Origin: Bacillus ndiopicus
GTDB lineage: Bacteria; Bacillota; Bacilli; Bacillales_A; Planococcaceae
Reading direction: 5' to 3'
Assembly (NCBI RefSeq): GCF_000612805.1
Contig: NZ_HG964409.1
Coordinates: forward strand, 142,825 to 206,824
DNA: 64,000 bases
This document shows positions 1 to 9,621 of this stretch, piece after piece. The first letter of the stretch is position 1; each line of letters begins with the position of its first letter. The translations under genes were made by a program, and so were the position numbers. The notes below the pieces were generated by a model. The model made no database searches. It was given only the letters and a program-made list of their open reading frames with translations, and was not told the DNA's origin.

Positions 1-708
1 GCAGGAGCGAATGCAGCCCTTGCATTAGCGATGGCATTCATCCCTAAAACATCTTTTTACCTGCTTATTTTTGCTTGCTTTATAGGTGCAGGAGTAGGAA
101 TGCTACTCGTTTATAGTATTGGGGCTTCTACGAAGAACGGCTTTTCGCCCTTAAAGCTTGTGTTAGCAGGTGCAGCGGTATCTGCCCTTTTACAGGCAAT
201 AGCAGATGGTACGGGCATATTATTTAAAATTTCGAAAGATGTATCGATGTGGACAAGCGGTGGTTTAGTTGGCACGACATGGCAGACCTTAATGATAGTC
301 CCTTTTATCGTAGTAGGGTTAATTACTGCATTTATATTTAGTCGCCAGTTAACAATTTTAAGCTTAAATGAAGAGGTAGCTGTAGGATTAGGTCAAAACA
401 CGACGATTATTAAAGGTATTATGATGTTGGTAGTTGTTATTCTTGCAGGTTCAGCGGTTGCTCTTGTAGGTAATCTAGCATTTGTCGGCTTAATGGTGCC
501 GCATATTGTTCGTGCTATCGTAGGTACTGATTACCGCTTTGTTTTACCAATGAGCGCCCTTATTGGAGGTGGCTTTATGGTAGCGGCAGACTTTGCGGGG
601 CGAATGATTAATGCCCCTTATGAAACACCAGTAATTGCGATTATTTCAATTTTGGGTCTTCCATTTTTCTTACTGCTGGTAAGGAAGGGAGGGCGCCAGT
701 TTGTTTAA
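1..708 (+). CDS. Iron-siderophore ABC transporter permease (FecCD family), 5' partial
   Basis: Membrane permease subunit of an ABC importer for ferric siderophores (BtuC/FecCD family). The frame is open to base 1, so roughly the first 100 residues lie outside the window; 235 residues are visible against about 330 for the family. Several hydrophobic helices can be seen. The family signature GNLAFVGLMVPHIVR is at visible residues 157-171 and the C-terminal LGLPFFLLLVRK is typical. The stop overlaps the next permease gene by 8 bases, as in fecC-fecD-type pairs encoding a heterodimeric channel. The lipoprotein receptor and ATPase are not in view. Which siderophore is carried cannot be read from the sequence. 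Confidence 0.9.
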   Translation, partial: AGANAALALAMAFIPKTSFYLLIFACFIGAGVGMLLVYSIGASTKNGFSPLKLVLAGAAVSALLQAIADGTGILFKISKDVSMWTSGGLVGTTWQTLMIVPFIVVGLITAFIFSRQLTILSLNEEVAVGLGQNTTIIKGIMMLVVVILAGSAVALVGNLAFVGLMVPHIVRAIVGTDYRFVLPMSALIGGGFMVAADFAGRMINAPYETPVIAIISILGLPFFLLLVRKGGRQFV

Positions 709-1711
709 TCAAGGAAGAAAAAAGCAACGTAAATGGTTATTCACATGGGTGTTGCTAACCGTATCAATTTTTATTTTGGGTATTTCAGTAGGAGCATCCT
801 CCGTATCGATAGATCGTATACTCCCTACTTTGATGGGAAACGGTAGCTTTAAAGAATCCTTTGTTTTATTTTCTGTCCGTTTACCAAGGATGTTTGTTTT
901 AGCGGCAGCGGGTATGGCATTAGCGCTAGCTGGTGCAGTATTACAGGGGGTAACACGGAATGATTTAGCTGACCCGGGCATCATTGGGATTAATGCAGGT
1001 GCAGGCGTTGGTATTACATTGTTTTACTTATTGGTAGATGGTGATTTACCTAATTTTGCATATGTACTCCCGCTTGTTGGATTTATAAGTGCGATTGTAA
1101 CAGCGCTTGGCATTTACTTTTTCGCTTATAAACGAAGTGAAGGTATACAGCCCGTTCGCTTTATTTTAGTAGGTGTTGGGTTTGCCTATGCTTTGGCTGG
1201 CGTGATGCTACTTTTAATTTCCTCAGCTGAGCGTAGTGATGTGCAGTTTATTGCGCAGTGGCTTGCAGGTAGCGTTTGGGGAGCTGATTGGCCATTTTTC
1301 TGGGCGCTATTGCCTTGGCTTGCGTTAGGTATTCCTTTTATTTTTTATAAAGCAAACGTATTAAATGTGTTAGGAATGACAGAGCAAACAGCGATTGGTT
1401 TAGGGATAAATATTACGAAGGAACGCTTGCGACTATTGTTTGTTGCGGTAGCATTGGCTGCTGCTGCGGTATCAGTAACAGGGGGAATTGGCTTTGTAGG
1501 CTTAATGGCCCCACATATCGCTAAGCAATTAGTTGGTCCACGCTATCAATTATTTTTACCGCTGACATTGTTTATTGGTGCAAGCTTACTAATGCTTGCT
1601 GATACGATTGGTAGAGTAGCTATTGCAAGTGCAACAGTGCCAGCAGGTATTGTAGTCGCCTTTATTGGCGCACCATATTTTTTATATTTGTTACGTAAAA
1701 ATGTTAATTGA
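701..1711 (+). CDS. Iron-siderophore ABC transporter permease (FecCD family)
   Basis: Second permease of the same importer, 336 residues, full family length. It begins at a TTG overlapping the end of the upstream permease; a strong ribosome site (AAGGAAGGGAGG, 681-692) precedes it at normal distance. About nine or ten membrane helices are visible, starting with a helix right after a basic N-terminus. The FecCD signature GGIGFVGLMAPHIAK lies near residues 260-274 and pairs with the equivalent motif of the first subunit, the cytoplasmic loop that contacts the ATPase. A strong terminator follows directly, so this is the last gene of the operon. Confidence 0.9.
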   Translation: MFNQGRKKQRKWLFTWVLLTVSIFILGISVGASSVSIDRILPTLMGNGSFKESFVLFSVRLPRMFVLAAAGMALALAGAVLQGVTRNDLADPGIIGINAGAGVGITLFYLLVDGDLPNFAYVLPLVGFISAIVTALGIYFFAYKRSEGIQPVRFILVGVGFAYALAGVMLLLISSAERSDVQFIAQWLAGSVWGADWPFFWALLPWLALGIPFIFYKANVLNVLGMTEQTAIGLGINITKERLRLLFVAVALAAAAVSVTGGIGFVGLMAPHIAKQLVGPRYQLFLPLTLFIGASLLMLADTIGRVAIASATVPAGIVVAFIGAPYFLYLLRKNVN

Positions 1712-1715
1712 CATC

Positions 1716-1758
1716 ATGGTAAAAATCCACATGAATGCGGTGGGTTTTTACCATTTTT
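1716..1758 (+). terminator. Intrinsic terminator after siderophore permease operon
   Basis: Perfect 15-base inverted repeat 1716-1730 / 1740-1754 with a nine-base loop. The right arm is T-rich (GTTTTTACCAT) and is followed by further Ts. It lies 5 bases after the stop codon. Confidence 0.9.
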
Positions 1759-2069
1759 AAATCACAAAAAACATGCTGGATGTAACAGCCAAAGTAGGAG
1801 CCTTCATTGAATAAATAATAAAGATGGTGAATATTCCTTAAATGAGTACATAACTTTTTTCGATTTGTTAAAAGTAGTATACTTGCGGCAGTTTGTGTAG
1901 GTCATTACGTAAATTTTTCTTAAAATTTAAGGCTATTCGCCTCCTTTTACATTAAAGGTTCATTTTGTAAAAATGAATTCTTGCAAACAACAATAATCTT
2001 TTGTAACCTTATAAAAACACAAGTATTGTTATAAGATTAATTAGAAAATTGAAGGGGTGTTTTGTTGTT
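1759..2069 (+). other. Intergenic region upstream of the serine acetyltransferase gene
   Basis: No gene seen. AT-rich sequence with a small palindrome (TTCATTTT-GT-AAAAATGAA, about 1959-1977). The promoter for the downstream gene is probably here, but no hexamer pair with acceptable spacing is convincing. No T-box or S-box motif was recognised. Confidence 0.4.
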
Positions 2070-3011
2070 ATGAATTTAAATGAATGGTTGAATGAAAAGG
2101 TACCAGCAATTACGAGCTCTTTAAATGATATAAATAAGCAGTATATTGATATTGAAAACTCCATTGGCTTTGTTGGCCGGGACAAAATTTATCAAATTTT
2201 AGATAAATTCCATGAAGTATTATTTCCAGGTATTTATACAACTCCACCGATTGATGAGATGCGCATTAATATTGTAAGTAGTAATAAACTGCGTGAGGCA
2301 GCGCTGGATTTGCGTGATATTATTGAAAAGGTGCTGATTTATAATATGGATGATAGCGACTCATCGAATACTGGGACGTATTGCCTTGAACAGGCAGATC
2401 AAATTGTGATGGATTTAATTGCTAGGTTCCCAGCAATTCGTAAGATGCTACAAACAGATATACAAGCTGCTTATAATGGAGACCCGGCAGCTCTTTCTAC
2501 AGAAGAAATTTTGCTAAGCTATCCATCGATAGTGGCAGTGTTTATTCACCGTATAGCCCATGAACTATATGAAATGGGTGTGCAAATTGTGCCGCGCATT
2601 ATGTCAGAGTATGCACATCGTTTAACGGGTATCGATATTCATCCAGGAGCTTCCATAGGGGAATCATTCTTTATTGACCACGGTACGGGTGTAGTTATTG
2701 GAGAAACGTGTACAATTGGTAATAACGTGAAAATTTATCAAGGTGTAACGCTAGGAGCGCTAAGCTTTCCACTTGATGCAAATGGTAACCCGATTAAAGG
2801 TATTAAACGCCACCCGAATATTGAAAACAATGTTGTAATTTATGCAGGTGCAACGATTTTAGGTGGAGAGACGACAATTGGGCATGATTCCGTGCTGGGG
2901 AGTAATATTTGGTTAACGCATTCTGTACCACCATATTCACGTGTTTATAATTCGCAGCCATCTCCAAATATTAGTAACAGTCAAATGAAAAACATTGAGT
3001 ATCATATTTAA
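2070..3011 (+). CDS. Serine O-acetyltransferase, long EpsC-like form
   Basis: Acetylates serine with acetyl-CoA, the first step of cysteine synthesis. The protein is 313 residues from the ATG at 2070, which has GAAGGGGTG at 2051-2059; a TTG at 2049 would add seven residues but has no ribosome site. It is longer than the classical Bacillus CysE (about 215) and resembles the EpsC-like SAT family, with an N-terminal helical domain of about 170 residues. The left-handed beta-helix follows, with hexapeptide repeats and the SAT motifs [18 protein letters not shown] and [18 protein letters not shown]. It sits alone between terminators rather than between gltX and cysS, where Bacillus carries cysE. 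It would feed the cysteine that cysS uses. Confidence 0.88.
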   Translation: MNLNEWLNEKVPAITSSLNDINKQYIDIENSIGFVGRDKIYQILDKFHEVLFPGIYTTPPIDEMRINIVSSNKLREAALDLRDIIEKVLIYNMDDSDSSNTGTYCLEQADQIVMDLIARFPAIRKMLQTDIQAAYNGDPAALSTEEILLSYPSIVAVFIHRIAHELYEMGVQIVPRIMSEYAHRLTGIDIHPGASIGESFFIDHGTGVVIGETCTIGNNVKIYQGVTLGALSFPLDANGNPIKGIKRHPNIENNVVIYAGATILGGETTIGHDSVLGSNIWLTHSVPPYSRVYNSQPSPNISNSQMKNIEYHI

Positions 3012-3077
3012 AGGGAAGCTATATTAAACAATTGTTAGAAATTTGTGCTTCTGCATTGATTGCATCAAGATGTCATG

Positions 3078-3115
3078 GAGGTGTCTCAAAATAATTTTTC
3101 AGACACCTCACTTCC
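3078..3115 (+). terminator. Stem-loop after serine acetyltransferase gene, possible weak terminator
   Basis: Nine-base perfect stem (GAGGTGTCT / AGACACCTC, 3078-3086 and 3101-3109). No clean T-tract follows, only ACTTCCCTATTTC, so termination may be weak. The core GTGTCT...TTTTCAGACAC recurs in the terminator at 59077-59110. Confidence 0.45.
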
Positions 3116-3188
3116 CTATTTCACAATAAATTTTGATATGATAGTGAATAAAGTAAAAATGACAAATAATAATTAAAGGAAGATGAAT

Positions 3189-3665
3189 ATGTTTCGAGTA
3201 GGTCAAGGTTATGATGTACATGCATTTGCGGAAGGACGAAAATTAATTTTGGGCGGTATTGAAATTCCACATGAGCGCGGGCTTTTGGGGCATTCAGATG
3301 CAGACGTATTATTACATACAATTACGGACGCTGCACTTGGTGCAATTGGTGAAGGCGATATTGGACGTCATTTCCCAGATACAGATCCCGAGTGGAAGGA
3401 TGCTGATTCAGCGAAATTACTACAATACATTTGGAAGATTGTTGAAGATAAAGGCTATGTGCTAGGTAATGTAGACGCTACAATTATGGCGCAACGCCCG
3501 AAAATGGCACCGTATATTGAACCGATGCGCAATCGAATTGCTGAATTATTAAATGCTGAGCCATCACAAGTGAATGTGAAGGCGACTACAACAGAGAAAT
3601 TAGGCTTCGTTGGTCGTGAAGAGGGTATAGCGGCGTTAGCGACGATTTTGTTAATTAAAAAATAA
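3189..3665 (+). CDS. ispF: 2-C-methyl-D-erythritol 2,4-cyclodiphosphate synthase
   Basis: Converts CDP-methylerythritol 2-phosphate to the cyclic diphosphate in the MEP isoprenoid pathway. 158 residues, normal length. The start at 3189 gives [11 protein letters not shown], as in Bacillus; an ATG six bases upstream lies too close to the ribosome site AAGGA (3176-3180). The metal-binding D and H of GYDVH and the conserved [24 protein letters not shown] and [14 protein letters not shown] motifs are intact, so the trimeric enzyme should be active. In Bacillus the partner ispD lies immediately upstream. Here that place is taken by the serine acetyltransferase, and ispD is not in the window. Confidence 0.96.
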   Translation: MFRVGQGYDVHAFAEGRKLILGGIEIPHERGLLGHSDADVLLHTITDAALGAIGEGDIGRHFPDTDPEWKDADSAKLLQYIWKIVEDKGYVLGNVDATIMAQRPKMAPYIEPMRNRIAELLNAEPSQVNVKATTTEKLGFVGREEGIAALATILLIKK

Positions 3666-3674
3666 TATTTAAGA

Positions 3675-3820
3675 GGCTGACGAGAAGGCGGGCTAGCACC
3701 TGCATTTCCCGTCAGCCATCCTATTTTCTAGCCGAAAAGGATTTCCTCGTTTTTTAGCGCACAATGCTTAAAAAGAGGAATTTGTAGAAAAGCTTTATCC
3801 GGGATTTTTTAATCCCCTAT
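3675..3820 (+). other. Stem-loops in the ispF-gltX spacer
   Basis: Three inverted repeats lie in a row. GGCTGACG / CGTCAGCC (3675-3682 / 3710-3717) is followed by a modest T-run and may end ispF transcripts. TTCCTC...GAGGAA (3743-3748 / 3775-3780) has additional inner pairing. GGGATT-TTTT-AATCCC spans 3801-3816. No T-box core or other named leader motif was found before gltX. Confidence 0.4.
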
Positions 3821-3909
3821 ACTTTTATTTGCCTAGAGACAATGGTAAAATGGACAAAGTTAAAACGGTCGGAAATTTTTCGTGACTTAAAATTTAGGAG
3901 GCTTTTATT

Positions 3910-5370
3910 ATGACGAAACAAGTTCGTGTTCGTTATGCGCCATCACCAACAGGTTTTTTACATATTGGAGGAGCGCGTACGGCATTATTTAACTATTTAT
4001 ATGCAAAGCATCATGACGGTAAGTTTATTGTGCGTATAGAGGATACAGATATCGAGCGTAATGTAGAGGGCGGGGAAGCATCTCAGCTTGATAACTTACG
4101 TTGGTTAGGTATTATACCTGATGAGTCGATTGATATTGGTGGACCATATGCGCCGTACCGCCAAATGGAGCGTCTTGACATTTATAAAGAGCATGCAGAG
4201 CGTCTATTAGCAGAAGGTAAAGCATACAAATGCTTCTGTACATCAGAGGAGCTTGAAGCATCACGTGAGGCACAAAAAGCAAATGGTGTTGCTGCCCCAA
4301 CTTATGATGGCAAATGTCGTCATTTAACGGCTGATGAAGTAGCAGCAAAAGAGGCTGCAGGTGAAGCATTTACAATTCGTATGCGTGTACCAGCAGAGAC
4401 GACGTACAAGTTTACAGACTTAGTACGTGGTGAGGTTATTTTTGAATCAAAAGATATCGGTGATTGGGTGCTAGTAAAAGCTAACGGTATCCCAACTTAT
4501 AACTATGCAGTAGTATTAGATGATCATTTCATGGAAATTTCACACGTGTTCCGTGGCGAAGAGCATTTATCGAATACACCGAAGCAAATGATGATTTTTG
4601 ATGCGTTTGGCTGGGAGTATCCACAATATGGGCATATGACATTGATCGTCAATGAAGATCGCAAAAAGCTATCGAAACGTGATGAGACAATTATTCAATT
4701 CGTAGCACAATATAAAGATTTAGGTTATTTACCAGAGGCAATGTTCAATTTCTTCGCTCTACTTGGCTGGTCTCCGGAAGGGGAAGAAGAGATTTTCTCG
4801 AAGGAGCAATTTATTGAGCTATTTGATGAAAAGCGTTTATCTAAATCACCTTCAATGTTTGATAAAACGAAGCTTACTTGGATGAACAATCAATATATTA
4901 AAAAGCTATCTCGTGAAGAGGTTGTTACATTAACATTGCCACATTTACAAAAAGCGAACCTTTTACCTATAGAGTTAAATGAAGAACAGGCTGCTTGGGC
5001 TTCTGAGCTAATTGGCTTGTACCATGATCAAATGAGCTTTGGTGCAGAGATTGTTGAGCTTTCTGAGCTGTTCTTCAAGGATGATATTGACTATGATGCA
5101 GCGGCTACAGAAGTGTTAGCAGGAGAGCAAGTGCCAGAAGTTATGACATCGTTCAAAGCGCAACTAGAGGCATTAGAAATGTTCGATGCAGAATCAATTA
5201 AAGCGGCAATTAAAGCTGTACAAAAAGAAACGGGACATAAAGGAAAAAATTTATTCATGCCAATTCGCGTAGTAACAACTGGTCAAACACATGGCCCAGA
5301 GCTCCCAAATGCAATTGCATTAATTGGTAAAGAGAAAGTTATTGCTCGTGTAGAAAAATACGCGAATTAA
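3910..5370 (+). CDS. gltX: Glutamyl-tRNA synthetase
   Basis: Class I synthetase charging tRNA-Glu; in Bacillales the non-discriminating form also charges tRNA-Gln, whose product is then amidated by GatCAB. 486 residues, usual length. The HIGH-type motif HIGG is at residues 18-21 after YAPSPTGFL. The KMSKS-type motif KLSKR is near residues 252-256. The C-terminal anticodon-binding helical domain is complete and ends in the conserved [19 protein letters not shown] region. The ATG is preceded by AGGAGG at a good distance. Transcription of the downstream cysS starts afresh from its own promoter and T-box. Confidence 0.97.
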   Translation: MTKQVRVRYAPSPTGFLHIGGARTALFNYLYAKHHDGKFIVRIEDTDIERNVEGGEASQLDNLRWLGIIPDESIDIGGPYAPYRQMERLDIYKEHAERLLAEGKAYKCFCTSEELEASREAQKANGVAAPTYDGKCRHLTADEVAAKEAAGEAFTIRMRVPAETTYKFTDLVRGEVIFESKDIGDWVLVKANGIPTYNYAVVLDDHFMEISHVFRGEEHLSNTPKQMMIFDAFGWEYPQYGHMTLIVNEDRKKLSKRDETIIQFVAQYKDLGYLPEAMFNFFALLGWSPEGEEEIFSKEQFIELFDEKRLSKSPSMFDKTKLTWMNNQYIKKLSREEVVTLTLPHLQKANLLPIELNEEQAAWASELIGLYHDQMSFGAEIVELSELFFKDDIDYDAAATEVLAGEQVPEVMTSFKAQLEALEMFDAESIKAAIKAVQKETGHKGKNLFMPIRVVTTGQTHGPELPNAIALIGKEKVIARVEKYAN

Positions 5371-5374
5371 TTGA

Positions 5375-5402
5375 TTGCTTTTTTTACTAATTTCTGTACA
5401 AT
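5375..5402 (+). promoter_or_regulatory. Promoter of the cysS T-box transcript
   Basis: TTGCTT (5375-5380), 16-base spacer, TACAAT (5397-5402). It lies directly after the gltX stop and just before the T-box fold, so a transcript would begin about 5409. Confidence 0.6.
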
Positions 5403-5408
5403 GAAGCT

Positions 5409-5634
5409 ACTATAGTATGAAAGCTTTGATAAGGAGAAGTACGTCGCGCATGCTCTAAAAGAGAAGACTACCATCGGCTGAAAGTAGTCTGAGCCTAGGC
5501 AACACGGAAATGCACCTTTGAGCGCTTTGCTGAAATCTAGTAGGCGAGCCGAAGTCGTCCCTCGTTAAAAGGACTTTAGAGCGGAAGGAGGACTAATTAG
5601 TCCCTTTCAAGCAGAGTGGAACCACGCTAACAAT
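5409..5634 (+). promoter_or_regulatory. T-box leader sensing uncharged tRNA-Cys
   Basis: T-box riboswitch controlling cysS. The antiterminator core AGAGTGGAACCACG is at 5613-5626. Within it the TGGA bulge can pair with a UCCA tRNA 3' end, matching the U73 discriminator of tRNA-Cys. In the Stem I region the likely specifier TGC (Cys codon) is at 5511-5513 in the context GGAAATGCACC. When tRNA-Cys is uncharged, its acceptor end stabilises the antiterminator; otherwise the terminator at 5635 forms. The specifier assignment is by eye, but it agrees with both the downstream gene and the discriminator. Confidence 0.92.
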
Positions 5635-5674
5635 GCGTCTCTGTCACAATTTTTGTGACGGAGGCGCTTTTTTA
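5635..5674 (+). terminator. T-box attenuator terminator before cysS
   Basis: Thirteen-base stem GCGTCTCTGTCAC (5635-5647) / GTGACGGAGGCGC (5655-5667) with wobble pairs, followed by TTTTTTA. It is the default terminator of the T-box leader. Confidence 0.9.
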
Positions 5675-5775
5675 TCTTGTTTTAGCAAATTATTTGTACC
5701 AAAAGCGCAGTAAGAAACCAACTTGTTGAGGTTTGGTTTTATTGGTTACGAAGAAAAATAAAAGGAGAGAAAAAG

Positions 5776-7176
5776 ATGAGCATTCAAATTTTTAACTCAT
5801 TAACACGTCAAAAAGAAACATTTGTGCCACTAGAAGAAGGTAAAGTAAAAATGTATGTATGTGGACCAACTGTTTATAACTATATTCATATCGGTAACTC
5901 ACGCCCTGTTATCGTTTATGATACAGTACGTCGCTATTTGCAATATGCAGGCTACGAAGTGAGATTCGTGTCTAATTTTACAGATGTAGATGACAAAATT
6001 ATTAAAGCGGCAAATGAATTAGGTGAGGAAGTATTTGAGCTAACGGAACGTTTTATCGGAGCTTATTTTGACGATATTACAGCGCTAGGATGCCGTAAAG
6101 CGGATGCACACCCACGTGTGACAGAGCACATGGATGATATTATCGCATTTATTCAAGTGTTAATTGATAAAGGCTATGCATATGAATCAGCAGGAGATGT
6201 TTATTACCGTACACGCAAATTCGATGGATATGGTAAATTATCTCATCAATCTATTGATGATTTAAAGGTCGGTGCGCGTATCGAAGCGGGAGAAAAGAAA
6301 GAAGATCCACTTGATTTCGCACTGTGGAAAGCAGCGAAGCCAAATGAGATTTTCTGGGCAAGTCCATGGGGTGATGGTCGACCGGGCTGGCATATTGAGT
6401 GTTCCGTTATGGCACGTGAGCATTTAGGTGATACAATTGATATTCATGCAGGTGGTCAAGATTTAACATTCCCTCACCATGAAAATGAAATTGCGCAATC
6501 AGAGGCGCATAATGAGAAAACTTTCGCACGTTATTGGATGCATAATGGTTATATTAATATCGATAATGAAAAAATGTCGAAATCATTAGGGAATTTTGTA
6601 TTAGTGAATGATATTCGCCAACAAATCGATCCGCAAGTGCTGCGCTTCTTTATGCTATCTGTACACTATCGTCAGCCAATTAACTTTGCGCAAGATTTAG
6701 TAGAGGCGGCTCGTACAGGTTTAGAGCGAATTCGTACAGCGTATAGCAATGTGGAGCACCGCCTTGTATCTGCTGCTGATTTAGTAAATAACTCGGAAGA
6801 ATGGCTAACGCAAATTGCGGCAATCCAACAGCAATTTGAAGAGGCTATGAATGATGATTTCAATACTGCAAATGCGATTACAGCTTTATTTGAGTTAGCG
6901 CGTTTAGCAAATATATACGCAACTGAAAGTAATACAGAGCAAGAGGTTTTACAAAAGTTCCTAACAACATTCAATGTGCTTGGTGATGTTTTAGGTATTG
7001 TGTTGAAAGCTGAAGAAGAGCTACTTGATGAAGAAATAGAAGCGTTAATCGAAGAACGTAATACCGCTCGTAAGAATCGTGATTTTGCACGCTCTGATGA
7101 AATTCGCGACCAATTATTAAGCTTAAATATCGTATTGGAAGATACGCGTCAAGGTACACGTTGGAAACGAGGGTAA
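5776..7176 (+). CDS. cysS: Cysteinyl-tRNA synthetase
   Basis: Class I synthetase charging tRNA-Cys. 466 residues. The HIGH-type motif HIGN is at 38-41 and KMSKS at 266-270. The zinc ligands expected for this enzyme are visible as C29 (in MYVCGPT), C209 (in HIECS), H234 and E238 (in HHENE). The C-terminal helical DALR-like and anticodon-binding parts are complete. It is preceded by its own T-box leader and by AAAGGAGAG. mrnC follows 4 bases after the stop, so mrnC, rlmB and the NYN gene are probably co-transcribed and share the cysteine response unless internal promoters exist. Confidence 0.97.
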   Translation: MSIQIFNSLTRQKETFVPLEEGKVKMYVCGPTVYNYIHIGNSRPVIVYDTVRRYLQYAGYEVRFVSNFTDVDDKIIKAANELGEEVFELTERFIGAYFDDITALGCRKADAHPRVTEHMDDIIAFIQVLIDKGYAYESAGDVYYRTRKFDGYGKLSHQSIDDLKVGARIEAGEKKEDPLDFALWKAAKPNEIFWASPWGDGRPGWHIECSVMAREHLGDTIDIHAGGQDLTFPHHENEIAQSEAHNEKTFARYWMHNGYINIDNEKMSKSLGNFVLVNDIRQQIDPQVLRFFMLSVHYRQPINFAQDLVEAARTGLERIRTAYSNVEHRLVSAADLVNNSEEWLTQIAAIQQQFEEAMNDDFNTANAITALFELARLANIYATESNTEQEVLQKFLTTFNVLGDVLGIVLKAEEELLDEEIEALIEERNTARKNRDFARSDEIRDQLLSLNIVLEDTRQGTRWKRG

Positions 7177-7180
7177 TAGT

Positions 7181-7597
7181 ATGTCGGAGCTTCGAAAAGA
7201 AGATGTAAAACAATTGAATGCGTTAGCGCTTGCTTATATGGGAGATGCAGTGCTTGAGCAGAAGGTACGAGAGCACCTTCTGCTTATAGGGCGCGTAAAG
7301 CCAAATACGCTGCATCGTGAGGCAACAAAGTATGTATCAGCAAAGGCACAATCTATGGTGATGTATCGTTTGTTAGAGGAAAACTATTTGACGGAAGAAG
7401 AGCTCGCTGTATTTAAACGAGGCCGTAATGCTAAATCGGGCTCAATTCCGAAAAACACGGATGTGCAAACATACCGCAATAGTTCAGGCTTTGAAGCGGT
7501 GCTCGGTAGCCTATATTTACTAGGGCAGTTAGAGCGTGTATATGAAATAATTGATTATGCGATTACAATCGTGGAACAATCGAAGGGAGTGTCATAG
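7181..7597 (+). CDS. mrnC: Mini-ribonuclease III (23S rRNA maturation)
   Basis: RNase III-like nuclease without the double-stranded RNA binding domain; in Bacillus it matures both ends of 23S rRNA with help from L3. 138 residues. The catalytic RNase III signature appears as [17 protein letters not shown], with D22 and E26 near the start, and a second acidic cluster in [15 protein letters not shown]. The gene starts 4 bases after cysS and abuts rlmB with no gap. The order cysS-mrnC-rlmB is conserved across Bacillales and joins cysteine-responsive transcription to rRNA processing genes. Confidence 0.95.
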   Translation: MSELRKEDVKQLNALALAYMGDAVLEQKVREHLLLIGRVKPNTLHREATKYVSAKAQSMVMYRLLEENYLTEEELAVFKRGRNAKSGSIPKNTDVQTYRNSSGFEAVLGSLYLLGQLERVYEIIDYAITIVEQSKGVS

Positions 7598-8344
7598 ATG
7601 GCGGAGCAAACAGGTGAAATGATTGCAGGAAAAAATCCAGTGCTAGAGGCGTTACGCTCAGGTCGCGAAATGAACAAACTATGGATTGCAGAAGGTGTAA
7701 AAAAAGCAGGCATTCAAGAGCTGCTAGATTTGGCACGAGAACGCGGTGTTTTGGTGCAGTTTGTACCAAAGAAAAAAGTGGATCAACTATCAGATGCAAA
7801 CCATCAAGGGATTGTCGCATCCGTTGCTGCCTATAATTACGCGGAGTTGGAAGATTTATTTGCAGCAGCCCAAGCGAAGCAAGAGGACCCCTTCTTCCTA
7901 ATTTTGGATGAACTGGAAGATCCTCATAACTTGGGCTCTATCATGCGTACGGCGGATGCAAGTGGTGTACATGGTATTATTATTCCGAAGCGTCGTGCGG
8001 TTGGTTTAACAGCAGTTGTTGCAAAAGCTTCAACTGGTGCAATTGAGCATGTACCTGTTGTACGGGTAACGAATTTAGCGCAAACTGTAGATGAGCTAAA
8101 GGAGCGTGGCGTATGGATTGCTGGTACCGATGCAAAAGGCTCTGCCGATTATCGGAAAATGGATGCTACATTGCCATTAGCGATTATTATCGGTAGTGAA
8201 GGTAAGGGTATGAGCCGTCTACTGAAAGAGAAATGTGATTTTTTATACCACTTACCGATGGTTGGTCATGTTACTTCGTTAAATGCATCAGTTGCAGCGG
8301 CGTTGTTAATGTACGAAGTATATCGTAACCGCCAAGCTTTATGA
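7598..8344 (+). CDS. rlmB: 23S rRNA (guanosine(2251)-2'-O)-methyltransferase RlmB
   Basis: SPOUT (SpoU) family 2'-O-methyltransferase acting on the peptidyl-tRNA loop of 23S rRNA. 248 residues. An N-terminal substrate-binding domain of about 80 residues begins GKNPVLEALRSGR. The catalytic domain carries motif 1 (DPHNLGSIMRTA), motif 2 (IIIGSEGKGMSRL) and motif 3 (VTSLNASVAAALLMYE), which form the trefoil knot that binds S-adenosylmethionine. The ATG follows the mrnC stop directly. The stop is separated by a single base from the next start, so translation is tightly coupled. Confidence 0.94.
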   Translation: MAEQTGEMIAGKNPVLEALRSGREMNKLWIAEGVKKAGIQELLDLARERGVLVQFVPKKKVDQLSDANHQGIVASVAAYNYAELEDLFAAAQAKQEDPFFLILDELEDPHNLGSIMRTADASGVHGIIIPKRRAVGLTAVVAKASTGAIEHVPVVRVTNLAQTVDELKERGVWIAGTDAKGSADYRKMDATLPLAIIIGSEGKGMSRLLKEKCDFLYHLPMVGHVTSLNASVAAALLMYEVYRNRQAL

Positions 8345-8345
8345 T

Positions 8346-8858
8346 ATGCAAAATATTTTGCTAGTAGACGGCTATAATATGATTGGGGCTTGGGTGGAGT
8401 TACGCCCTTTACGTGATAAAAGTTTAGAAGATGCCCGTGACCGTTTAGTAGAATTGCTGGCTGAATATAAAGCGGCAATGGGATGGCGGGTTATTATTGT
8501 GTTTGATGCTTATCTCGTGCCTGGTACTGAAAAATTGTATATGAAACACGATCTGGAAGTAATATTTACGCGAAAAAATGAAACAGCTGATGAGCGTATA
8601 GAGAAGTTAACGAATGAGTTAAAGGGTAGGAAGGTGCAAATTCATGTTGCAACTTCTGATATGACTGAGCAAAATGTAGTATTTGGACAAGGGGCATTGC
8701 GCAAATCAGCTCGTGAGTTGGAAATTGAAATGCAAATTATTAAAACTAAAATTTCATCAAAAGTGAAAAAGACACAAGTAGAGAAGCCTGCTTCGCGCAT
8801 TCCTTTATCGAAAGATGTGGAGCTTGTCTTTGAAAAATGGCGACGAGGCTTAAAGTAG
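8346..8858 (+). CDS. NYN/PIN-like ribosome-associated endoribonuclease (Rae1/YacP family)
   Basis: Small NYN-domain nuclease, 170 residues. The conserved LLVDGYNMIGAW places the first catalytic aspartate at residue 8, and VFDAY follows about 40 residues later. In Bacillus subtilis the homologue (Rae1) cleaves mRNA inside the ribosome A site; that function here is by family. The C-terminal 30 residues are basic and rich in K and S. The gene starts one base after the rlmB stop and ends the cysS transcript; sigH follows after an 80-base spacer containing a GATAGATA / TATCTATC inverted repeat. Confidence 0.88.
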   Translation: MQNILLVDGYNMIGAWVELRPLRDKSLEDARDRLVELLAEYKAAMGWRVIIVFDAYLVPGTEKLYMKHDLEVIFTRKNETADERIEKLTNELKGRKVQIHVATSDMTEQNVVFGQGALRKSARELEIEMQIIKTKISSKVKKTQVEKPASRIPLSKDVELVFEKWRRGLK

Positions 8859-8960
8859 AATGATAGATATTTTGCTTTAGCAAGAAATTTCTAGATTTTA
8901 TTATCTATCTAGTTCAATTATACTATTGCTAACGATTCTTAAGTGACTGAGGTGAAGCGA

Positions 8961-9608
8961 TTGCTTAAAAGTAGTAAGATGCCAACCATACAGCAATTTG
9001 AAGAGCTTTCTGATGAGGAACTTGTAGAACAAGTTCGTCTAGGGAATACAGATGCGCTAGATTTTTTAATAACAAAATATCGCTTATTTGTGAAAGCGAA
9101 AGCAAGGTCTTATTTTCTTGTTGGTGCTGACAAAGAAGATATCATACAAGAGGGTATGATTGGTCTGTACAAGGCGATACGTGATTTTAAAGGGGACAAG
9201 CTTGCTTCGTTTAGAGCGTTCGCTGAGCTATGTGTTACGAGACAAATTATTACAGCAATTAAAACTGCCACACGACAAAAACATATTCCGCTCAATTCCT
9301 ATGTGTCGCTAGATAAGCCGATTTATGATGAGGAGTCTGAACGGACCTTGATGGATATTATTACTAGTCCGCTATCGGACGATCCGATGCATGCAATGAT
9401 TAATCGAGAAGAATTCAACTACTTAGAAGAAAAAATGAGTGAAGTATTAAGTGAGCTTGAGCAGCAAGTACTTGCACTTTATTTAGAAGGTCGATCCTAT
9501 TTTGAGATTTCTGAATTGTTGAATCGCCATGTCAAATCAATTGATAATGCGTTGCAAAGAGTAAAGCGAAAGTTGGAACGCCATTTAGAAGCTGAGGGTA
9601 TTCGTTAA
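8961..9608 (+). CDS. sigH: RNA polymerase sigma-H factor (early sporulation and competence)
   Basis: Alternative sigma-70 family factor for transition-state and early sporulation genes. Regions 2 and 4 are clear: LDFLITKYR and the core-binding GADKEDIIQEGMIGLYKAI, the -10 recognition stretch RAFAELCVTRQI, then a C-terminal helix-turn-helix (SYFEISELLNRHVKSIDNAL). I prefer the TTG at 8961 because GAGGTGA (8949-8955) lies 5 bases before it. A GTG at 8943 would add six residues but has no ribosome site. 215 residues, close to the Bacillus protein. In Bacillus expression is limited by AbrB; no site was assigned here. Confidence 0.93.
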   Translation: MLKSSKMPTIQQFEELSDEELVEQVRLGNTDALDFLITKYRLFVKAKARSYFLVGADKEDIIQEGMIGLYKAIRDFKGDKLASFRAFAELCVTRQIITAIKTATRQKHIPLNSYVSLDKPIYDEESERTLMDIITSPLSDDPMHAMINREEFNYLEEKMSEVLSELEQQVLALYLEGRSYFEISELLNRHVKSIDNALQRVKRKLERHLEAEGIR

Positions 9609-9621
9609 CACGAGAAGCTTG

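Noticed and set aside
1880..1890. TACTTGCGGCA shared between 1880-1890 and about 28909-28919, possible common operator
   Set aside because: An 11-base match is expected many times by chance in 64 kb, and the surrounding sequence is not symmetric or conserved.
3829..3851. TTGCCT / TAAAAT as a gltX promoter
   Set aside because: Spacer is only 11 bases, too short for a sigma-A promoter.
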